Program-made: the position numbers and the translations under genes
The notes under the pieces: generated by a model
The model's input: the letters and a program-made list of their open reading frames with translations, nothing else
Database searches by the model: none
Told to the model about the DNA's origin: nothing
Shown: one piece after another, positions 26,971 to 35,626 of the stretch
Layout of the letters: each line of letters opens with the position of its first letter
How positions within the stretch are numbered: the stretch's first letter is position 1
Source: Acidocella aquatica
Lineage (GTDB): Bacteria; Pseudomonadota; Alphaproteobacteria; Acetobacterales; Acetobacteraceae
Direction: 5' to 3'
Assembly (NCBI RefSeq): GCF_030160635.1
Contig: NZ_BSOS01000073.1
Span: 157,495 to 221,494 of the forward strand
Length of the DNA: 64,000 nt

Positions 26971-27546
26971 ATGCGCTTTGTCCCGCAGGAACGCATGGCT
27001 TTATTCATAGATGGCGCAAATCTCTATGCGGCGACGCGCAGTTTGGGGTTTGATGTGGACTACCGCAGGTTGCTGGATTATTTCAGCGAAAGATCCAATC
27101 TGGTAAGGGCTTATTACTATTCGGCGCTGCTGGATACGGAGGAGTATTCGCCGCTGAAGCCGCTAACCGACTGGCTGGCATATAACGGCTACAGCCTTGT
27201 CACAAAACCCGCGAAAGAGTTCACCGATGCGCTGGGGCGCCGGCGGATAAAGGGTAATATGGACATCGAGCTGGCGATCGACATGCTGGAGCTGGCCCCG
27301 CGGCTTGACCATGCCGTGTTGTTTTCCGGTGATTCGGATTTTCGCCGTCTGGTGGAGGCGGTACAACGCAAGGGCGTGCGCGTGACGGTGATTTCGACGG
27401 TAAAAACCAATCCGCCGATGATTGCCGATGAGTTACGCCGGCAGGCGGACCAGTTTGCCGAGCTGGCCGAGATTGCCGCCGAATTTACGCGCAAGCCCCG
27501 CGAGCCGCGCGGGCCGATGGCGAATCGGGAGGATGACTTCGCTTGA
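26971..27546 (+). CDS. NYN-domain (LabA/DUF88) putative ribonuclease
   Basis: A 191-residue PIN-like protein. MALFIDGANLY (residues 9-19) carries the first catalytic Asp, KGNMDIELAIDML the second acidic cluster, and HAVLFSGDSDFRRLVEAVQRKGV the third. These fit metal-dependent RNA cleavage, though the target is unknown. ATG 26971 is chosen over 26962 because AGGA is 10 bases away. Its TGA overlaps the ATG of the uracil-DNA glycosylase gene. Confidence 0.88.
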   Translation: MRFVPQERMALFIDGANLYAATRSLGFDVDYRRLLDYFSERSNLVRAYYYSALLDTEEYSPLKPLTDWLAYNGYSLVTKPAKEFTDALGRRRIKGNMDIELAIDMLELAPRLDHAVLFSGDSDFRRLVEAVQRKGVRVTVISTVKTNPPMIADELRRQADQFAELAEIAAEFTRKPREPRGPMANREDDFA

Positions 27547-28172
27547 TGCCGGACCGCGATTGCCCGCGCTGCCCCAGGCTGGTGGCGTACCGGGAGGAAT
27601 ATCGCGCACGCGAGCCGGGGTGGTTTAATGCGCCGGTGCCGAGTTTTGGCGGGCTGGACGCGGCGTTGCTGGTGGTTGGGCAGGCGCCGGGGGTGAATGG
27701 GGCAAACCGGACGGGGCGGCCCTTTACCGGGGATTATGCCGGGGTGCTGTTGTATGACACGTTGGTGAAGTTCGGCCTTGCCCGGGGGGTGTATCAGGAG
27801 CGGGCCGATGACGGGCTGGAGCTGGTGAACTGCCGGATCACCAATGCGGTGCGCTGCGCGCCGCCACAGCATAAGGTGGAAACCTCCGACAAGGCGCATT
27901 GCAATCCGTTCTTGCGGGCGGAAATTGCGGCGATGCCAAATCTGCGGGCGATATTGGCGCTGGGGGGGATTTCACATCTGATGGTGCTGAAGGCGCTGGG
28001 GGTGAAGGCGGCAGGACATGTATTCGCGCATGGGGCGATGCACGAGCCGCGCCCAGGGCTGCTGCTGGCCGACAGCTACCATGTGTCACGCTACAACACG
28101 AGCACGAAGCGGTTGAACGCTGCGATGTTTGAGAAGGTGGTCGCGGGGATGTTGGAGGCTTTAAGGGCGTAG
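27546..28172 (+). CDS. Uracil-DNA glycosylase, family 5 (UDGb)
   Basis: A 208-residue DNA repair enzyme. VGQAPGVNGANRTGRPFTGDYAG near residues 42-64 is the characteristic UDGb active-site segment, and four cysteines (CPRC at the start, CRIT, CAPP) fit the Fe-S cluster of families 4 and 5. The late motif DSYHVSRYNT replaces the canonical HPSP-type loop, as in UDGb. It removes uracil, and possibly hypoxanthine, from DNA. Coupled to the NYN gene by a TGATG overlap. Confidence 0.87.
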   Translation: MPDRDCPRCPRLVAYREEYRAREPGWFNAPVPSFGGLDAALLVVGQAPGVNGANRTGRPFTGDYAGVLLYDTLVKFGLARGVYQERADDGLELVNCRITNAVRCAPPQHKVETSDKAHCNPFLRAEIAAMPNLRAILALGGISHLMVLKALGVKAAGHVFAHGAMHEPRPGLLLADSYHVSRYNTSTKRLNAAMFEKVVAGMLEALRA

Positions 28173-28187
28173 CGGGTGTGCGGGGGG

Positions 28188-28207
28188 ATGCCAGCTTACG
28201 CTGGCAT
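28188..28207. terminator. Hairpin between convergent UDG and smpB
   Basis: ATGCCAGC and GCTGGCAT form a perfect 8-bp stem around TTAC. Two further imperfect GCTGGC-TGACG-like direct repeats follow at about 28219 and 28239. It lies between convergent genes, but there is no T-run. Confidence 0.4.
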
Positions 28208-28259
28208 GACGTTGGGGTGCTGGCGTGACGGCAAGGCGCTGGCGGGATGGTCGGCGGGG

Positions 28260-28751
28260 CTATTTGTTGCGTAGCAGCCGGGCTTTGTCGCGCTGCCAGT
28301 CGCGGGCGGCGATGGCGTGGCGTTTGTCGTGTTTCTGGCGGCCTTCGGCGATGCCCAGCGTCACCTTGGCGAGGCCGCGCGGGTTGAAGTGGATGTCCAG
28401 CGGGACCACGGTGGCGCCCTCGCGGTTAATGGCGCCGAACAGCTGGTTGCGTTCTTTTTTCTTGACCAGGAGCTTGCGGGTGCCGCGCACGTCAAACCGC
28501 GAGAGCACGCCGCCCTGGTATTCGGGGATATAGGCGTTGAAGAGGTAGAGTTCGCCGTCGCGCTCGCCGGCCCAGGCTTCACTCAGCGTGGCGCGGCCCA
28601 GGCGCAGCGACTTCACCTCGACGCCCTTGAGCACGATCCCGGCCTCGATGGTGGAGAGGATTTTATAGTCAAACCGGGCCTTACGGTTCTGCGACGCGAT
28701 CCCGTGCGAGATGTAGCCCGATTTGCTTTTTTCCTTGTCGTTGGCGGTCAA
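28260..28751 (-). CDS. smpB: SsrA-binding protein
   Basis: Partner of tmRNA in ribosome rescue; the tmRNA gene itself is at about 53.5-53.8 kb. A 163-residue protein with [38 protein letters not shown] and the basic tail [18 protein letters not shown]. The start is TTG at 28751, which overlaps the dapA stop; no ATG or GTG fits the family length better. Confidence 0.93.
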   Translation of the reverse strand: MTANDKEKSKSGYISHGIASQNRKARFDYKILSTIEAGIVLKGVEVKSLRLGRATLSEAWAGERDGELYLFNAYIPEYQGGVLSRFDVRGTRKLLVKKKERNQLFGAINREGATVVPLDIHFNPRGLAKVTLGIAEGRQKHDKRHAIAARDWQRDKARLLRNK

Positions 28752-29626
28752 GCGAGCAGGCCCACTTCCAGCATCGCCGCCTTGATGCGCCCCGCGGATT
28801 CGGCGGTGACCTCGGCCAGCGGCAGGCGCACCGTGTTGGCGCCAAAGCCAAGCAGCGAGGCCGCATATTTAACCGGGCCGGGGTTGCTCTCGCAGAACAT
28901 GGCGTCATGCAAGGGCAGCAGGCGCATCTGGATGGCCATAGCCTCCTTGAGGTCGCCGCGCGCCCAGGCGGCGTGCAGTTGCGCGCAGAGCTTGGGGGCG
29001 ACGTTGGCGGTGACCGAGATGCAGCCGCTCCCGCCGGCAGCCAGATAGGCCAGGGCCGTATGGTCCTCGCCGGAGAGCTGGATGAACTCAGGTCCGCAGG
29101 CGCGCAGCGTGTGCAGCGGGCGGGCGAGATTGGCGGTCGCGTCCTTCACGCCCACGATGTTTTTATGCGCGGCGAGGCGAGACATGGTTTCCACCGACAT
29201 GTCGATGACCGAGCGGCCGGGGATATTGTAGATGAACAGCGGGATGTCCACCGAATCCGCGATCGCCATGTAGTGGCGGAACAGGCCTTCCTGGGTCGGC
29301 TTGTTGTAATAGGGGGTGACGACCAGTACCGCATCGGCGCCCGCGCGTTTGGCGTGGGCGGCCAGGCTGATGGCCTCGGCGGTGGAATTTGAGCCGGCGC
29401 CGGCGATGACGGGCACCCTGCCCCGCGCCGCGGCGATGGCCAGTTCGACCACGCGTTTATGTTCCTCATGCGAGAGCGTCGGCGATTCGCCCGTGGTGCC
29501 CACGGGGACGATACCCTGCGTGCCCTGCTCAATCTGCCAGTCGATCAGACGCGTATAGGCGGCTTCGTCGATGCTGCCGTCCTCGTGCATCGGCGTCACC
29601 AAAGCGGTTAGTGAACCATGAAACAT
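28748..29626 (-). CDS. dapA: 4-hydroxy-tetrahydrodipicolinate synthase
   Basis: Condenses pyruvate with aspartate semialdehyde in lysine and diaminopimelate synthesis. The 292-residue barrel has [28 protein letters not shown] (catalytic Tyr) and [11 protein letters not shown] with the Schiff-base Lys near residue 161. It is divergent from slt and its stop overlaps smpB. Confidence 0.96.
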   Translation of the reverse strand: MFHGSLTALVTPMHEDGSIDEAAYTRLIDWQIEQGTQGIVPVGTTGESPTLSHEEHKRVVELAIAAARGRVPVIAGAGSNSTAEAISLAAHAKRAGADAVLVVTPYYNKPTQEGLFRHYMAIADSVDIPLFIYNIPGRSVIDMSVETMSRLAAHKNIVGVKDATANLARPLHTLRACGPEFIQLSGEDHTALAYLAAGGSGCISVTANVAPKLCAQLHAAWARGDLKEAMAIQMRLLPLHDAMFCESNPGPVKYAASLLGFGANTVRLPLAEVTAESAGRIKAAMLEVGLLA

Positions 29627-29702
29627 TATCTACTCCTGCTAGGAATGTGACGTAATCGTCCCGGGGGTAGCCTGCAAGCCGCCAGCTGCTACAAGACCGT
29701 GC

Positions 29703-31274
29703 ATGAGATGTCTGGCTGCCCTGCTTATTACCCTCGTCCCGGTTCTGGGTTTCGCGCAAACCCCGGCCTCGCCGCAAATTATGGCGGATGTGAAGGCCGG
29801 TGATTTTAGCGGGGCGCAAGCCCTGGCGGCCGCCACCGGCGACCCGCTGATGGTGAAGCTCGTGACGTTTTTTAAGCTGCTGGACCCGGGCGGCGGCACG
29901 GCGGATGAGATCGGGGCGTTCATCAATGCCAATCCTGACTGGCCGGAACAGGGGCTTCTGGCGCTGCGCCAGGCGCAGGCGGCGGGTACGCAATCGCCCA
30001 GCATGGTCAACACGGTGCCGGATTTTTTGACCGAGGTGAAAGCCTTGCACGCGGCCGGGCAGGATACCCAGGCGGCGGCGGTTTGGGCAGCGCAGGGCAA
30101 GGCGGCGGCGGCGGCGGCGGATTTTGAGCAGCAGTTGATGTTCTGGCCGGCGCAGAACGCGCTGGCGCGGGCGTTGCTCGCGGCGGGGGATGCCAAGGAT
30201 GCCTACGCCGTGGTGACCGCCGTAAACCCGCCGGCCGATGGCCTCAAAGCGCAGGAACAGGTGGAGGACCGGGATTTTCTGGCTGGATTTCTGCAACTGC
30301 GGTTCCTGAAACAACCCGATCAGGCGGCAATCTGGTTCACCAACCTGGCCAGCCTGTCGCCTTCAGTGATTACGCAGGCGCGGGCATGGTACTGGTTGGG
30401 GCGCAGCCAGAGCGGGGCGCAGGCGCAGGCTGATTTTGCCCGCGCGGCGCAGTATCCGGATACATATTACGGGCAGTTGGCCGCAATCGCGCTGGGCGAT
30501 ACGCCGCAGCAATTGGCGGCGCGGATTTTGAGCGCCGGGGAGCCTGCATTCAGCGCCGCCGACGCGCTGGACTTTGGCCTGATGGAGCTGCCCCGCGCCG
30601 CCGCGCTGCTGGTGCAGATGAACGACCCCAGGGACGCGGCGATATTTTTGAACCGGCTGGGGCAGGTGGCGATTGACGACCGCACCCGCGAGCTGGCCGC
30701 GAAGCTGGCGCTGGGGCTGGGGATTCCACAGAGCGCGGTGGCGATTGCGCGCACCGCCGGAAGCGACGGCCAGATGCTGGTGCGCGAGGGCTGGCCGCTG
30801 GCCGTGACGCCACCGCAGGGGGCGCTGGAGCCGGCTGTCGCCTACGGCATCATGCGCCAGGAGAGCAGTTTCGATGCGACGGTGGTTTCCGGCGCCGGGG
30901 CGGTGGGGCTGATGCAGCTGATGCCGGCCACCGCGCAGCTGACCGCCAGGAAAAACGGCCTGAACTATGACAATTTGTTCGACCCGGCGCAGAACATGAT
31001 GCTGGGGAGCGCCTACTTCGCCGGGCTGGTGCGCCATTTCGGGAATAGCCTGCCGCTGGCGATCGCCGCGTATAACGCCGGGCCGACCAATGTTGCCAAC
31101 TGGCTCGCCGAATATGGCGACCCGGAGCTGGGTGCCAATCCCGGCGGGGCGGATATGATAGACTGGGTGGAGGAAATTCCCTTCAACGAGACGCGCAATT
31201 ATGTGCAGCGGGTCTGCGAAAGCATTACCATCTACCGGGCGCAGCTTACCGGCTCGGCGGATTTTCCGTTTTGA
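29703..31274 (+). CDS. slt: Lytic murein transglycosylase (Slt-type)
   Basis: A 523-residue periplasmic enzyme that cleaves peptidoglycan to 1,6-anhydro products. The signal peptide spans residues 1-19, cleaved near GFA-QT. A long helical superhelix (Ala-rich, about 25-370) leads to the SLT domain at about 375-510, with YGIMRQESSFDATVVSGAGAVGLMQLMPATA (catalytic Glu in QESSF) and LPLAIAAYNAGPTNV. The TGA stop is embedded in the first hairpin of the next intergenic element. Confidence 0.92.
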   Translation: MRCLAALLITLVPVLGFAQTPASPQIMADVKAGDFSGAQALAAATGDPLMVKLVTFFKLLDPGGGTADEIGAFINANPDWPEQGLLALRQAQAAGTQSPSMVNTVPDFLTEVKALHAAGQDTQAAAVWAAQGKAAAAAADFEQQLMFWPAQNALARALLAAGDAKDAYAVVTAVNPPADGLKAQEQVEDRDFLAGFLQLRFLKQPDQAAIWFTNLASLSPSVITQARAWYWLGRSQSGAQAQADFARAAQYPDTYYGQLAAIALGDTPQQLAARILSAGEPAFSAADALDFGLMELPRAAALLVQMNDPRDAAIFLNRLGQVAIDDRTRELAAKLALGLGIPQSAVAIARTAGSDGQMLVREGWPLAVTPPQGALEPAVAYGIMRQESSFDATVVSGAGAVGLMQLMPATAQLTARKNGLNYDNLFDPAQNMMLGSAYFAGLVRHFGNSLPLAIAAYNAGPTNVANWLAEYGDPELGANPGGADMIDWVEEIPFNETRNYVQRVCESITIYRAQLTGSADFPF

Positions 31275-31374
31275 GCCTGATTGCTGTATATCAATCAGGC
31301 TCAAATCTTTGTTTAGCGATCGATTTCATTGATTTGGATCGAATCGGGCGATTCAATCCAAATCAATATCGATC
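31270..31374. repeat. Double-hairpin intergenic element after slt
   Basis: The first stem is 14 bp (31270-31283 with 31292-31305; core AGCCTGATTG) and includes the slt stop. A second, larger hairpin follows with GATCGAT/ATCGATC at the base, a 12-bp ATTGATTTGGAT/ATCCAAATCAAT segment, and GAATCG/CGATTC at the top (31318-31374). The AGCCTGAT start resembles the 101-bp repeat. Confidence 0.75.
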
Positions 31375-31392
31375 TAGCCCCTGGATGCGGAA

Positions 31393-31839
31393 ATGAAATT
31401 CTGGACAATTCTCGCCTCCGGCTTTGGCGCGGGCTACGCGCCCAAGGCGCCGGGCACGTTTGGCTCACTCGTGGGATTGGCGCTCGGGGCGGCGCTGTTG
31501 TATTATGGGCATCTGCCGCTGCTGCTGGGGATCGTGGTGTTCTCGGTGGTGGGGGTGGAGGCGATCCGCGCAACGGGCAATGCCGCGCACGACCCCAAAT
31601 GGATTGTGGTTGACGAGATCGCCGGGCAGATGATCCCGCTTCTGATGCTCAGCCATGTGGGAGTTATGGGGATGGTATTCAGTTTCGCGCTGTTCCGGCT
31701 GTTCGATATTTTCAAGCCCGGGCCGGTGGGCTGGGCCGATGCGCGGCATGATGAATATGGCGTGATGGGCGATGACCTGATCGCCGGGGTGATGGCGGCG
31801 GTTGTGGTGGCGCTGTTGCGCCTGGTGCTGCCGCTATGA
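31393..31839 (+). CDS. pgpA: Phosphatidylglycerophosphatase A
   Basis: Dephosphorylates phosphatidylglycerol phosphate in the inner membrane. The 148-residue protein has FGAGYAPKAPGTFGSL, VDEIAGQMIPLL and FRLFDIFKPGPVGWADAR, the standard PgpA blocks, and about four helices. It overlaps the following cinA-type gene by 4 bases. With the downstream cardiolipin synthase-like gene, it suggests phospholipid head-group metabolism in this region. Confidence 0.92.
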   Translation: MKFWTILASGFGAGYAPKAPGTFGSLVGLALGAALLYYGHLPLLLGIVVFSVVGVEAIRATGNAAHDPKWIVVDEIAGQMIPLLMLSHVGVMGMVFSFALFRLFDIFKPGPVGWADARHDEYGVMGDDLIAGVMAAVVVALLRLVLPL

Positions 31840-32303
31840 GCGCCGCGCGGCTGGTGGAGGTTTGCAAGGCCAAGGGGCTGACCATCGCCACGGCGGAGAG
31901 CTGCACGGGCGGGATGATCGCCGCCGCCATTACCGCGGTGCCAGGGGCCTCGGCGGTGTTTACCCATGGGTTTGTCACCTACTCCAACGCCGCGAAGACG
32001 CAGATGCTGGGCGTGCCCGATGAGCTGATCGCGGAGGTTGGCGCGGTATCGGAAGCGGTGGCGGGGTGCATGGCCATTGAGGCGCGGGAGAAATCAGGGG
32101 CGGATCTGGCGGTTTCGGTCACCGGGATCGCGGGGCCAGATGGCGGCAGCGCGCTCAAGCCCGTGGGAACGGTGTGGTTCGGCCTGGCGATGGCCAGCGG
32201 GGTCACCATCTATCATAAGGTTTTCAGCGGCGGCCGCGATGAAGTGCGGCAGGCGAGTGTGGCATTCGCCCTGGAGCTGTTGAGCGAGGGAGCGCACGCA
32301 TGA
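31836..32303 (+). CDS. CinA-family nicotinamide-nucleotide amidase (PncC-type)
   Basis: A 155-residue stand-alone C-terminal CinA domain. TIATAESCTGGMIAAAIT (residues 15-32) and VSVTGIAGPDGGS are the family motifs. PncC deamidates NMN in pyridine nucleotide recycling. Overlaps pgpA and panB by 4 bases each, so the three are one translation-coupled unit. Confidence 0.9.
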   Translation: MSAARLVEVCKAKGLTIATAESCTGGMIAAAITAVPGASAVFTHGFVTYSNAAKTQMLGVPDELIAEVGAVSEAVAGCMAIEAREKSGADLAVSVTGIAGPDGGSALKPVGTVWFGLAMASGVTIYHKVFSGGRDEVRQASVAFALELLSEGAHA

Positions 32304-33076
32304 GCAAGAATTTGGGCGTATGGGAAAAAGCCAAGCGCGAGGGCCGCAAGATGAGCATGATAACGGCCTATGACTACCCTTTTGCGCGCCTCGCCGACGC
32401 GGCCGGGGTGGACGCCGTGCTGGTGGGCGATTCGCTGGGCATGATGGTGGCCGGCGATGCCGATACGCTGAAGGTTTCACTCGAGCAGATGGTGTATCAT
32501 ACGCGCATTGTGGCGAAGGGCGTGGCCAAAGCGCTGGTAATGGCCGATCTGCCGTTTGGCAGCTTTGAGGAAGGCCCGGCGCAGGCCTTCGCGGCGGCGG
32601 CGAGATTGCTGAAGGCGGGCGCGGATATCGTGAAGCTGGAGGGCGGAATGCCGATGGTGGAGACGGTGAGATATCTCTCGCAGCGGGCGATCCCGGTGTG
32701 CGCGCATATCGGGCTGACGCCGCAGCATGTGCGCCAGTTGGGCGGGTTCAAGCGCCAGGGCAAGACGCAGGAAGCCGCGACGCGGATTTTCGATGAGGCA
32801 ATCGCGCTGGAGGAGGCCGGGGCGCGCATGGTGCTGATGGAGGCGATCCCCAGCGAACTGGCAGCCGAGATCACCAAACGGCTGAGCGTGCCGACAATCG
32901 GCATTGGCGCCGGGCCGGGCACGGACGGACAGGTGCTGGTGCTGCACGATGTGCTGGGGCTGAACATGGACCGCGCGCCAGGGTTTGCCCGCCAGTATGT
33001 GAACGGCGCGGCGCTGATGCAGGCGGCGCTGAGTGATTACGCCGCCGACGTGCGGGACGGAAAGTTCCCGGTTTAG
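32300..33076 (+). CDS. panB: Ketopantoate hydroxymethyltransferase
   Basis: First committed step of pantothenate synthesis: transfers a one-carbon unit to 3-methyl-2-oxobutanoate. The 258-residue barrel has MITAYDYPFARLADAAGVDAVLVGDSLGM, VKLEGG (substrate Lys), and AHIGLTPQHV. Start ATG 32300 overlaps the CinA-like gene. No panC is seen next to it. Confidence 0.94.
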   Translation: MSKNLGVWEKAKREGRKMSMITAYDYPFARLADAAGVDAVLVGDSLGMMVAGDADTLKVSLEQMVYHTRIVAKGVAKALVMADLPFGSFEEGPAQAFAAAARLLKAGADIVKLEGGMPMVETVRYLSQRAIPVCAHIGLTPQHVRQLGGFKRQGKTQEAATRIFDEAIALEEAGARMVLMEAIPSELAAEITKRLSVPTIGIGAGPGTDGQVLVLHDVLGLNMDRAPGFARQYVNGAALMQAALSDYAADVRDGKFPV

Positions 33077-33080
33077 CCGC

Positions 33081-34076
33081 ATGCCCAAACCAGGCGCCGC
33101 AACCAAACCGCCAGCGGCGTTGGCCGCCACCTTTGTCAGCGCGGACGGGGTGCGGCAGGTGGAGTCGAAAGCCAGGCTGCGGGAGCTGGCCGCGGGGGGG
33201 CGGTTTTTTTGGCTCGATATCGCCGGTGGCAGTGTGGCCGCGCGGGCGGAACTGCTCAGCGAGCTGGAGCTGGACGAGGCCGACGCCACCTGGCTGCAAC
33301 GCTTTGGCCAGACGGGGCGGATGACCATAGAGCGTGAGCGGTTGCTGGCGGTGACCTGGGTGGCGGAACACGGCCGGGGGTTGGTGGAGATACATGTGCT
33401 TTGCACCAGCACCAGCCTGCTGACCGTGTGGAACGGCACCTCAGCCGTGCTGGACGAAATACGGGAGCATTTCGCCGAACGGGCCGCGGCGCTGGAGAAA
33501 AGCCCGCACCATGCGGCGGGGATTCTGTTGCAGCTTCTGCTGGGCACGCTGCAACTGGCGATCAGCGAGCTCGACGACCGGTTTCAGACGATTGAGATGC
33601 AGCTTGGGCAAAAGCCGGAGAGCGTTGATTTTCCGGCGCTGACCGGGCGGTTCCAGACGCTGCAATCGGCGTGGTCGAATATCGACCGCTACAGCAGCGC
33701 GGTGCGCACCGCCATTGTCGGCGTGGAGGCTTTGCCGGGAATGAACCGGCATGCCGCCCGCGAGCTGAACGATTATGCCAGCCAGGTGGCCGATGTGGAG
33801 CGGCGGTTGCATGAGCGCAGCGAGTGGGCCGCGAAAATGTCGCAGGATTATGCCACGGCCATCGCGCAGCGCCAGGGCGAACAGATCAACCGCCTGACGA
33901 TCGTGTCGCTTATTTTTCTGCCGCTGACCTTTCTGACCGGGTTTTTCGGCATGAATTTTTTCTGGCTGGAACGCCTGATCAGCGGCGGCGGAGCATTTCT
34001 CATGCTGGGGATATTGCTGCCGGTGCTCGTGGTTATCGCCGTGGTTGCGTGGCTGAAGCGTTTGAGATTGCTCTGA
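33081..34076 (+). CDS. corA: CorA-family magnesium/divalent cation transporter
   Basis: A 331-residue protein with a large cytoplasmic N-terminal domain (about residues 1-250) and two C-terminal helices. The signature GMN is present in FLTGFFGMNFFW (about residue 290), although the following MPE is not conserved. ATG 33081 follows panB by 4 bases and starts MPKPGAATK. It mediates uptake, or in some members efflux, of magnesium or other divalent metals. Confidence 0.85.
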   Translation: MPKPGAATKPPAALAATFVSADGVRQVESKARLRELAAGGRFFWLDIAGGSVAARAELLSELELDEADATWLQRFGQTGRMTIERERLLAVTWVAEHGRGLVEIHVLCTSTSLLTVWNGTSAVLDEIREHFAERAAALEKSPHHAAGILLQLLLGTLQLAISELDDRFQTIEMQLGQKPESVDFPALTGRFQTLQSAWSNIDRYSSAVRTAIVGVEALPGMNRHAARELNDYASQVADVERRLHERSEWAAKMSQDYATAIAQRQGEQINRLTIVSLIFLPLTFLTGFFGMNFFWLERLISGGGAFLMLGILLPVLVVIAVVAWLKRLRLL

Positions 34077-34226
34077 GTTTATAATCCCGGCGGCCAGTTC
34101 GGCGCACCGGTTCATGGCCCGGTGGAATCGCTCCGCGCGCCGAGCGGATTGCACTGCCGGGGAGATTGCCGGTAAGCATGCGGACGAAAGGCCTGGTTTC
34201 ACCTCGCGGGCCGACCATGGAGGCCT
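34077..34226 (+). other. Structured leader of the Nramp-like gene
   Basis: A 150-base gap upstream of the transporter. CACCGG/CCGGTG at about 34105-34125 forms a stem. Its 3' half has GGGGAG at 34159-34164 and GGCCGACC at 34209-34216, loosely reminiscent of manganese-sensing yybP-ykoY leaders. I cannot confirm a riboswitch by eye. Confidence 0.3.
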
Positions 34227-35555
34227 GTGCAACAATTCTCCGAGAAACCCGATGCCCTGCCTGAGGACCCCCGCCCCGCGGGTGCGCTCCGGCGGTTTTT
34301 CAGGCTGCTGGGGCCGGGGGTGATCACCGGCGCGGCGGATGATGATCCCTCCGGCATCGCCACCTACTCCCAGACCGGCGCACAATTCGGCTTTGGCCAG
34401 CTCTGGACAGCACTTTACCAGATACCGCTGATGGTGGCGGTGCAGGAATGCTGCGCGCGGATCGGCTCGGTGACCGGCCAGGGCCTGGCCGGGGTGATCC
34501 GCCAGCATTACAGCCGCTCGATCCTGGTTGTGATGGTGCTGCTCGTGGTGGTGGCCAACACCATCAACATCGGCGCGGACATCGGCGCGGTGGCGGCGGC
34601 GGCGCAGCTGGTGGTGAAGGCGCCGCTCTGGGTGTTCACGGTGTTGACCACGGTGATCGTGGTGACGCTGGAGGTGCAGATCAGCTATAAAACCTACGCG
34701 AAGGCGCTGAAATGGCTGGCGCTGGCGCTGCTGGCCTATCCGGCGACGGCTTTCATGATCAAGGAGCCGTGGGGCGAGATTTTGCGCGCCACCGTGATTC
34801 CGCATGTTGAGTTTTCGTTTCAATTTCTCTTCATCGTCACCGGCGTGTTCGGCACCTCGATCTCGCCATATATGTTTTTCTGGCAGGCATCCGAGGAAGT
34901 TGAGGAGGAAATCGCCCTGGGGGTGACCAACGGGGATGACGGACAACCCCGGCTGCCCTGGGACTTTCTCAGCAATATGCGCATCGATACCGCGGTTGGC
35001 ATGGTCTTCGCGGAGCTGGCGCAATGGTTCATCATAATCACCACCGGCTCGGTGCTGTTTCGCCATGGGATCACGAATATCGCCACGGCGGCCGACGCGG
35101 CGGCGGCGCTGGAGCCGCTGGTGCGCTCCTTCCCCAACTCCGGCCAGGTGGCGCGCGATTTGTTCGCCGTGGGGGTGATCGGCCTGGGGCTGCTCGCGAT
35201 TCCGGTGCTGGCTGGCTCGGCGGCCTATGCGATGGCCGAGGCCTTTCAGTGGCGGGAGGGATTGTCGCGCAAGTTTGGCGAGGCGCGCGGGTTTTATGGC
35301 GTCATTATCGTCTCAACGGGGGTCGGCCTGCTGCTGAATTTCACGCATATCAACCCGATGAAGGCGCTGGTGTTCACCGCCGTGTTCAACGGCATCGCCG
35401 CGGTGCCGCTGTTGTTCATCATCGCGCGGATCAATGCCAGCCAGGAGATATTGGGATTAAACCGGGGCGGCCCGATATCGCGGACGCTGGTGTGGCTGAC
35501 CTTTGGCGTCATGGGGATGTGCGCGCTGGGAATGTTTGCCACATTGCTGCCCTGA
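34227..35555 (+). CDS. Nramp-like divalent metal transporter with altered metal-site motifs
   Basis: A 442-residue protein with about 11 membrane helices. ADDDPSGIATYSQTGAQFGF corresponds to the canonical DPGN segment, and GTSISPYMFFWQ to the MPH segment of MntH. The Asn and the metal-binding Met of classical Nramp proteins are therefore missing, as in Nramp-related proteins with other substrates. It follows corA on the same strand. The start GTG 34227 has GGAGG only 3 bases away, so the start is uncertain. Confidence 0.78.
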   Translation: MQQFSEKPDALPEDPRPAGALRRFFRLLGPGVITGAADDDPSGIATYSQTGAQFGFGQLWTALYQIPLMVAVQECCARIGSVTGQGLAGVIRQHYSRSILVVMVLLVVVANTINIGADIGAVAAAAQLVVKAPLWVFTVLTTVIVVTLEVQISYKTYAKALKWLALALLAYPATAFMIKEPWGEILRATVIPHVEFSFQFLFIVTGVFGTSISPYMFFWQASEEVEEEIALGVTNGDDGQPRLPWDFLSNMRIDTAVGMVFAELAQWFIIITTGSVLFRHGITNIATAADAAAALEPLVRSFPNSGQVARDLFAVGVIGLGLLAIPVLAGSAAYAMAEAFQWREGLSRKFGEARGFYGVIIVSTGVGLLLNFTHINPMKALVFTAVFNGIAAVPLLFIIARINASQEILGLNRGGPISRTLVWLTFGVMGMCALGMFATLLP

Positions 35556-35626
35556 AGCCGGGGTTTGCTTGGGCGGGAAACAGGCGCAGTGTCGGCGCAC
35601 CGGAACAACACAGGAGAGACAACGCC

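Noticed and set aside
35024..35626. Upstream extension of the unknown protein at 35627
   Set aside because: It lies out of frame within the Nramp-like gene, and a good ribosome-binding site precedes 35627.
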